Assembly: GCA_937944145.1 (NCBI GenBank)
Contig: CALDZK010000008.1
Location: 1 to 34,810, forward strand
Direction: 5' to 3'
DNA length: 34,810 nt
Source: an uncultured Candidatus Altimarinota bacterium
Lineage (GTDB): Bacteria; Patescibacteriota; Gracilibacteria; BD1-5; UBA6164
Position 1 is the first letter of the stretch, and every line of letters begins with the position of its first letter. The notes below the pieces were generated by a model. That model had not been told where the DNA came from. It ran no database searches and saw nothing but the letters and a program-made list of their open reading frames with translations. The position numbers and the translations under genes are program-made. Shown here in pieces: positions 29,495 to 34,810 of the stretch.

Positions 29495-29607
29495 AAATAC
29501 TTCGTTTTCTCTCGATTTCACTTCTTCCAGCTATAGTTCTCTGAGGAGGACGGCTGATACTAAGATATATTCGTAAAAATACCAAAAAAACAACATGACC
29601 AAAGTAA
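29485..29607 (+). CDS. Small single-helix membrane protein
   Basis: This encodes 40 residues starting MNLEILRFLSISLLPAIVLG, with a glycine patch (GGGRL, the first Gly by UGA), then a basic tail (RYIRKNTKKTTGPK). One hydrophobic helix followed by positive charge suggests an inner-membrane microprotein. It overlaps the preceding gene by 10 bases and the ferredoxin by 13 bases, so translation is probably coupled. A single UGA read as stop would end it exactly at an ATGA overlap with the ferredoxin start. Confidence 0.55.
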
Positions 29608-29885
29608 CTATAAAAAACAAAGAGGGAACAGTCCTCAAGACTCTTGACCTCGACCCAACACAAAAGATCCTCAAACAACTCGAGGCAGCAGGAGTAGAGA
29701 TACCAAATGCCTGCCTGATGGGAGTATGCTCTGCCTGTATGTGCAACATAGAGTCAGGAGCAGAGCATGTGATAAAAGATTTTAAATGAGAGCCATCGTT
29801 TCCTCTAGGAGATGATGAAGTGATGACCTGTATAGGGGGAGTCAGCGATACAGATCAGGAGATTATTCTCAAAACTATATATTAA
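29595..29885 (+). CDS. Plant-type [2Fe-2S] ferredoxin
   Basis: This 96-residue protein has ligands C40, C45, C48 in NACLMGVCSACMCNIESG and C79 in MTCIGGVSD, the Cx4CxxC...C pattern of plant/vertebrate-type ferredoxins; Cys50 is an extra cysteine. The fold begins TKVTIKNKEGTVLKTLDLDP. It is a soluble one-electron carrier; the redox partner is not in the window. The glycine after FK (residue 65) is UGA. A glutaredoxin follows 17 bases downstream, so the pair may serve iron-sulfur or thiol redox work. Confidence 0.9.
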
Positions 29886-29902
29886 CCTAACTCCATAAAA
29901 AT

Positions 29903-30151
29903 ATGATTACTATCGTTACAACAAAATACTGTCCATACTGCAATGCAGCAAAATGATTTCTCGACTCACTGGGAAAAGAGTATACAAATATAGACGTTAC
30001 CAGTGATAGAGATACCAGAGCAAAATACTCAAAGATATCAGGAATGACCACGGTTCCTCAGATATTTGACGGAAATCCGAGTAAAGGAACTCTTATCGGA
30101 GGGTATGATGATATGATGAGTCAGTATGACTCTGGAAAGATATTTCAATAA
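29903..30151 (+). CDS. Glutaredoxin
   Basis: This 82-residue thioredoxin-fold protein has a dithiol active site C10PYC13 (TTKYCPYCNAAKGFLDSLGK). It also has the cis-proline loop MTTVPQIFDG and the glutathione-site GGYDDM. It reduces disulfides or glutathionylated proteins with glutathione or a thiol substitute. One UGA-Gly (AKGF) is present. It sits between the ferredoxin and an acidic unknown protein with short gaps of 17 and 12 bases. Confidence 0.92.
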
Positions 30152-30163
30152 CCACTACTCACT

Positions 30164-30559
30164 ATGAATATATTTGCTGGAAGTTTTAGTCTCAAAGATA
30201 CAACTACAGAAATAGAGAACTCAGATTTTGATCTCGTCTCAGCTGAAAATGGAACCTATTTTTGCATGGGAGAGATAGAGCTCGGGACTTCAAAAGAAGT
30301 GCTTGAGTACTTCACCAAAGAATTTGGAGAGATACTCTGCTATGATATATCTATATCGACTGAGGATGAGATAGAGATATGTAGTGAGGAGTATTTCACA
30401 GATGGAGTATATGAGTGTGTCAGTTTCGAGGGAGCATCTATCGATATAGAAACTCTCTCAGAGAGATTTGAGTGAGTCGACGAAGTCATCTCTATACGTC
30501 AGGCTGAGCAGTCCAAGAGACATAACAACAGAATTATCAAAGTAGATTTTTTGTATTAA
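30164..30559 (+). CDS. Acidic hypothetical protein following glutaredoxin
   Basis: This encodes 131 residues, strongly acidic (DTTTEIENSDFDLVSAENG, SISTEDEIEICSEEYFTDG) with four cysteines and a predicted alpha/beta mix, ending RIIKVDFLY. One UGA-Gly (FEGVDEV) joins the two parts. It starts 12 bases after the glutaredoxin gene and ends just before a long palindromic terminator, so it is probably the last member of the ferredoxin-glutaredoxin unit. No family is recognised; a role as partner or substrate of the redox pair is only a guess. Confidence 0.65.
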
Positions 30560-30561
30560 AA

Positions 30562-30599
30562 AACTAAAAAAGACTCGTAATTACGAGTCTTTTTTAGTT
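30562..30599. terminator. Perfect 38-base palindromic bidirectional terminator
   Basis: The two 19-base arms (AACTAAAAAAGACTCGTAA and its complement) have no loop and give T-runs on both strands. The gene on the minus strand has its stop codon inside the palindrome, and the + strand gene ends 3 bases before it. Confidence 0.88.
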
Positions 30600-31425
30600 A
30601 TCTCTGTGCCTTGAATTCTTCCTCTTCATAGAGAAGTTTGAACTGTTTGAGAAACTCATCACCAGAGTCTGGTACTACTATAAAACTCTGAGATATAATG
30701 GCTTCACGATTGTTTATCAGTGTATCGAGAAGACGTTTGTTATAATCATTGAGAAACTGATACTGAGCCAGAAACTGATTGATCAGTACAATGTCTGTGA
30801 AACTCCTGTTGTTTCTACTACGTAGATCGAGATAGATATCGACATCTGACAGGAGAGCATCGTCATCTCCTGTAGTAAAATCATTACTCATTTTTCCTTT
30901 TATTGATTCTATGTCAGTGTTGGTTTTTTCCATATCTTGGACGAGAAGTGTTTTCTGGTTTTCGAGATTGACGAGACTAATGCTTCCGTTTTTGAATCTT
31001 AGTTCGAGTTGAGATATGAGGGTATTGAGAGTAGATCTCCTATCCTCTGACCCATCTAGTAGCTCCAGTACATCCGTTCTTGCGAGAGAGAGATACTCGC
31101 GTATGATGAGCATGTTTTCAGCTAGGAGATCCCTACGCAGGGATCTCGATTGTTCTGCGTCTCTCCCGATCTCTGATTGTTCTGGATAAAACGTCACGTC
31201 ACTGATACCATCTCTGTTGAGTCTGATTCCGACCCCTGTTCCCAGAGCTACTGATACAGCGGATATGTCGTTATTGGACGCTGCGGGGTAGATGAGATCA
31301 TTACTGGGTTTTGTGGCTTGAGTACTTTCAGTTGAGAGGATATAGAGTCCGATATGAAATACTAAGAGAATCATCGCAGAGAGACTTGAGACTCTGGTTA
31401 GGATGTGTTTTGTATGCGCGTGCAT
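30598..31425 (-). CDS. Secreted or membrane-anchored coiled-coil protein
   Basis: This encodes 275 residues. An N-terminal hydrophobic helix (VSSLSAMILLVFHIGLYILS) preceded by MHAHTKHILTR is a signal anchor. The rest is extracytoplasmic: a short beta-like stretch (ALGTGVGIRLNRDGISDVTF), then a long helical part with coiled-coil character (TLNTLISQLELRFKNGSISL, LENQKTLLVQDMEKTNTDIE). All eleven glycines are GGN and none is UGA. A TATAAA hexamer lies 6 bases before the ATG. No family is recognised. Confidence 0.7.
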   Translation of the reverse strand: MHAHTKHILTRVSSLSAMILLVFHIGLYILSTESTQATKPSNDLIYPAASNNDISAVSVALGTGVGIRLNRDGISDVTFYPEQSEIGRDAEQSRSLRRDLLAENMLIIREYLSLARTDVLELLDGSEDRRSTLNTLISQLELRFKNGSISLVNLENQKTLLVQDMEKTNTDIESIKGKMSNDFTTGDDDALLSDVDIYLDLRSRNNRSFTDIVLINQFLAQYQFLNDYNKRLLDTLINNREAIISQSFIVVPDSGDEFLKQFKLLYEEEEFKAQR

Positions 31426-31779
31426 AGAGTATTTATAGCATGTATAGTGCTATTGTATCAGAAAAAATGATCTATGTGAAATATTTTAGTGATTTTTTTG
31501 TATCTGAGACATAAAAGAAGAAAAAAATCCCGTATAAGGGGATTTGTTTCTTCTTTCATGAGAATCACAAATAACTTTGATAGACTTTTATGTAGGGTTT
31601 TTGTATTATTTTTACCCTATATATATTGAGTGATATCCGAGTAACTTTTGTGATAGTAGGTCTTATTATATCACAATGTCTTAAAAAAAACTTAAAGAGT
31701 ATTTTTTGTAAAAACTTTATTTGTTTAAAGTATTTTGCTGGGTATTCTTTAGCGATAATATTTTTTATATGTAATTTCT
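31426..31779. other. Intergenic region with hairpin upstream of uvrB
   Basis: There is no open frame of note. A hairpin at 31517-31555 has a stem of about 15 bp with one mismatch (core AAATCCC...GGGATTT). A shorter GTGATA/TATCAC pair lies near 31651-31674. Both could be leader structures of uvrB or remnants of terminators. The uvrB promoter is not obvious, with GATAAT (31754) and TATGTA as candidate -10 boxes. Confidence 0.4.
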
Positions 31780-33924
31780 ATGTCAGACAAGAAGTTTGAA
31801 CTCAAGTCCAAATACACTCCCTCAGGGGATCAGTCAAAAGCGATCAAGGAACTCTCTGAGTATATACGAGCAGGGCACACCTGGCAGACGCTCTGGGGGG
31901 TTACGGGTTCTGGAAAGACGTTTACTATGGCAAATGTCATACAGGAACTCCAGAAACCTACTCTTATCGTTGCACATAACAAGACCCTTGCAGCACAGCT
32001 CGCAACAGAATTTAAAGAGTTTTTCCCTGATGCTGCTGTGCATTATTTTGTGAGTTATTATGACTATTATCAACCAGAGGCTTACGTCCAAAAAACAGAT
32101 ACTTATATCGAAAAAGAAGCAACTATCAACGAAGAAATAGATAGACTCAGACATGCAGCAACCCAGAGTCTGATGACGAGAGAGGATGTGATTATTGTAG
32201 CCTCGGTGAGTTGTATCTATGGTATTGGGGATATTAGTTCGTATACGGAGCAGGTGTTTGAGATAGAGGTAGGAAAAGAGTATGTCATGGAGGACTTACT
32301 GAAACAACTTATAAATATCCAATTCCGTAGGGCTGGAGCAGATTTTCATCCTGGGAATTTCCTCGTTACGGGAGATATACTCGAGATATGGCAAGCCAGT
32401 GAAGAGCATGTGTATACTATAGAGTTTTGGGGAGATGAGGTATCTCAGATCACGTATAGAAATAATCTTACTGGAGAGATATATGAGTATCTTCAGACTG
32501 TCGAGATATTTCCAGCAAAACATACGGTGACGACTGATGAGAGGATACAAAAAGTTATTCCACAAATACAGGCAGATCTCGAAGAGAGGCTTGCGTATTT
32601 TTCTGAAATGGGTGATGTCCTCAAGTATGAAAGACTCAAATCAAAAGTAGAATATGACATGGAAATGATGCAAGAAGTCGGTTATGTCAACGGGATAGAG
32701 AACTATTCACTTTATATAGATGGTCGTAAACAGTGAGAACCCCCAGCAACACTGCTGGATTATTTTGGGGATGATTTTTTGACCTTTATAGACGAGTCGC
32801 ACATGACTATCTCGCAGATCGGGGGAATGTACGCTGGGGATAGAAGTAGAAAAGAGAACCTAGTTAACAATGGTTTTCGTCTCCCTACTGCTATGGACAA
32901 TAGACCACTCCAGTTTTCAGAGTTTGAGGGGAAACTAAAAAATGTAGTTGCTGTCTCTGCGACTCCTGCCTTGTATGAAGTAGAACACAGTTGTCCTGAT
33001 CCACAGGTATTTCTGGATTTTGATCCAACCAGGGGTGATATATGGTCTTCAGATGATCAGACGAGGATCGTAGAGCAGATCATCCGTCCAACAGGACTCC
33101 TAGATCCAGAGATCACCCTAAAATCTATGGAATTCATGGTAGATGATATCATGTCTCTGATCTCTGAAATAGAAGAAAAATGAGAGAGAATGCTGATCAC
33201 GACTCTGACTAAAAAAAGTAGTGAAGAACTCACAGAATACCTGATCGATAATGGGATAAAAGTACAGTATCTCCATAGTGAGGTCGATACACTCGATAGG
33301 ATAGAAATACTCAAAGACCTCAGAACAGGGAAGATAGATGTCATCGTCGGGGTCAATCTTCTCAGAGAATGACTCGATCTCCCAGAAGTCTCAAAGATAG
33401 CTATACTCGACGCAGATAAACAGTGATTTCTCAGATCTACCTCAGCTCTGATACAGATCATAGGGAGAGCAGCGAGAAATAGTAGTGGGCATGTCAGTAT
33501 GTACACTCAGAAACTCTCAGAAAACAGAACCTCAGAAATATGTAGTGGTCCTGCAGAACTCGAACTTCTCGGGCAAAAACTGTGGAGAATGGATAAATGA
33601 AAACTCGTAAACCTCGAAGGATTTGTCATATCTGAATCTATGAGAAAAGCTATCGGATTGACCTACTATAGGAGAGGAATCCAAGCAGAATTTAACCAGA
33701 AACATGGTATCACGGCTACGACTATTTTCAGCTCTATAAAGGATATAGGAATCCCAAAAAAGAAGAACAAAACAGATATCACTGACAAAAAATCAGCAGA
33801 AAAAGAAATCAAACGTCTCGAACTTGAGATGGATGTTGCAGCTGCAAATATGCAGTATGAAGAGGCAGCAGAACTACGTGATATGATCATAGAACTCAAA
33901 AAAGGAAAAAGGAAACTTAGGTAG
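31780..33924 (+). CDS. uvrB: UvrABC excision nuclease subunit B
   Basis: This 714-residue DNA-damage verification helicase acts in nucleotide excision repair. Walker A is at 40-47 (GVTGSGKT), followed by [12 protein letters not shown], the beta-hairpin region [15 protein letters not shown] at 338-341, [24 protein letters not shown], and the helicase motifs GVNLLREGLDLPEVS (UGA-Gly after E) and [11 protein letters not shown]-terminal UVR motif ([19 protein letters not shown]) would bind UvrC. Relative to the typical YExEHxxxxVEQ spacing there is an insertion of about 22 residues at 404-429 (rich in Asp and Pro). Neither uvrA nor uvrC is in the window. Confidence 0.97.
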
Positions 33925-33941
33925 AGAATACGTGAACATCC

Positions 33942-33968
33942 TTGACTTCTCGGGTGTTTTGATATACT
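33942..33968 (+). promoter_or_regulatory. Candidate promoter of the tmRNA gene
   Basis: TTGACT (33942-33947) and TATACT (33963-33968) are sigma-70-like boxes with a 15-base spacer (16 if the -35 is shifted by one). The -10 lies about 41 bases upstream of the mature tmRNA 5' end, leaving a leader for RNase P to remove. Confidence 0.5.
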
Positions 33969-34009
33969 CTTGTCGCACCTGTATGAAAATACAGGGAGCA
34001 ATATACAAT

Positions 34010-34473
34010 GGGGTCATTTATGGTTTCTATTGGGAGAATCGTTGTTCATATATGCTATCTGGGAGGTGCTTGTAACTTCCACTAATCAAAACAAGCATCC
34101 TTAATCGGAAAAAACAGACTTGCTGGAGGACTCGCTTCTTTTAAGAACGCTTTCTCTGGTGCAGCAGTAGCTGCATAATTAGACTTCATTAAATTGAAAC
34201 TCTAAGCGACCTCCCCTAGGGGATGAGTGCAATTGCCTGTCGCAACTTCTTAGGAGACTTGTTCTCGAGAGATACTTCTAAGAATACTTTAATTCGAGAC
34301 GGAATTTCAGTTTTTTGTAGAGTTTTTAGCTGTCATGCCGTATAAGAAAAACTTTCTCACGTTCGTGTTTGTCGCTTTTCTCGTAGAACGTGAAGTACCT
34401 AAAAGAGACTATGATAGTAGATGTATTTGGGCAGCCTCCCAAGACGTGGGTTCAAATCCCACTGACTCCACCA
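34010..34473 (+). ncRNA. ssrA: Transfer-messenger RNA (tmRNA)
   Basis: The ends form the alanyl tRNA-like domain: 5' GGGGTCA and TATGGTTTCTATTGGG, 3' T arm GTGGG-TTCAAAT-CCCAC and TGACTCCACCA. Inside, TTAATC precedes the resume codon GGA (34107), opening a 23-residue degradation tag that begins GKNRLAGG and ends AAVAA, terminated by TAA (34176-34178). Tag glycines use GGA and GGT, never UGA, and its stop is UAA, as expected where UGA is sense. At about 464 bases it is longer than many one-piece tmRNAs. It rescues stalled ribosomes and marks the product for proteolysis. Confidence 0.93.
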
Positions 34474-34487
34474 GTAAAATTTCAAAT

Positions 34488-34515
34488 AATAAATCCCTTT
34501 AAGTAGGGATTTATT
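34488..34515 (+). terminator. Terminator after tmRNA
   Basis: The stem AATAAATCCC/GGGATTTATT with an 8-base loop is 14 bases after the CCA end of tmRNA. A T-rich stretch follows. Confidence 0.7.
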
Positions 34516-34601
34516 GTATTTAAATATCTTCTTAATAAATAGTAATTGACAATTATTTATATTTATTTAATATATATGATATATAATTGAAAATCTAGTA
34601 G

Positions 34602-34810
34602 ATGAAAAACTCTGTAGCAAATATATCCTCTATTAATTCACAGCTCCCGATACTGGCAAGACTGAGTTGATTGATTGATAATTTATGACTCAAAGTAAAT
34701 GAACTTACTCCTCAGGGGGATTTTGAAGTTGAGAGATTTGATCTAGAAATACCCCAGTTGTGAAAAATAAAAGGATTTTTTAGTAAACAAACTCAATTAA
34801 CAGTTGAGGA
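34602..34810 (+). CDS. Hypothetical protein, 3' end outside the window
   Basis: The open frame runs to the right edge (69 codons visible), starting MKNSVANISSINSQLPILAR and continuing LSGLIDNLGLKVNELTPQGD with three UGA-Gly. A TATAAT hexamer (34582-34587) lies 14 bases before the ATG. The composition is a mixed soluble protein; no family can be named from this part. Confidence 0.55.

Noticed and set aside
33057-33506. A 149-codon - strand frame over uvrB
   Set aside because: It is antisense to conserved helicase motifs of uvrB; its composition is Ser/Leu-rich as expected from a complement.

Overview
GENETIC CODE AND ORGANISM. The window only makes sense if UGA is read as glycine and only UAA and UAG are stops (translation table 25, known from Candidatus Absconditabacteria/SR1 and Gracilibacteria). 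Read with the standard code almost every gene breaks into fragments. With UGA as glycine the fragments join into full-length proteins, and the UGA codons fall on glycines conserved in their families: Cys[10 protein letters not shown], the GalE and UDP-glucose dehydrogenase Rossmann loops, and the Fic HPFYDGNGR motif. All coordinates below use this code. Base composition is AT-rich, and few starts have a clear Shine-Dalgarno sequence. The host is therefore a patescibacterium of the SR1/Gracilibacteria type; I cannot tell which of the two.

LAYOUT. Positions 1-1650 hold a serine-recombinase fragment, a coiled-coil protein, a small gene interrupted by UAA, and tRNA-Leu(GAG) and tRNA-Phe(GAA) with a 54-codon ORF between them. 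Positions 1772-9791 (+ strand) are a housekeeping and envelope run: thioredoxin-like [2Fe-2S] ferredoxin, cysS, an L,D-transpeptidase-like protein, an M48 CAAX-protease-like peptidase, a voltage-gated-type K+ channel, metG and two unknown proteins. Positions 26152 down to 9810 (- strand) form one tightly packed surface-polysaccharide cluster of about 16 kb. It contains polyprenyl-phosphate-type GT2 enzymes, a Fic protein, a GT2, a CDP-glycerol glycerophosphotransferase-like enzyme, two large membrane proteins, a hexapeptide acetyltransferase, a flippase, an AbiEi/AbiEii-like toxin-antitoxin pair, GalE, a RelE/ParE-like pair, UDP-glucose dehydrogenase, an EamA transporter and a final GT2, and ends at a hairpin terminator. 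The middle of the cluster (about 18.3-23.5 kb) is far more AT-rich than its flanks, and at least its left boundary lies inside a gene. That looks like a swapped serotype-type cassette.

Positions 26349-27467 (- strand) encode a secreted protein with three SLH domains and a long Gly/Ser linker. Positions 27769-30559 (+ strand) encode membrane proteins (one with a peptidoglycan-binding domain), a tiny membrane ORF, a plant-type [2Fe-2S] ferredoxin, a glutaredoxin and an acidic unknown protein. A secreted coiled-coil protein follows on the - strand, then uvrB, ssrA (tmRNA) and the start of an unknown gene at the right edge.

HOW IT FITS TOGETHER. The cluster can make UDP-sugars (GalE, Ugd), assemble and decorate a lipid-linked glycan (GT2s, acetyltransferase, glycerophosphotransferase) and flip it (flippase). 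The SLH protein and the peptidoglycan-binding proteins are plausible partners at the cell surface. Three toxin-like modules (RelE-like, AbiE-like, Fic) are embedded in the same transcription direction, which is the most unusual aspect of the layout.
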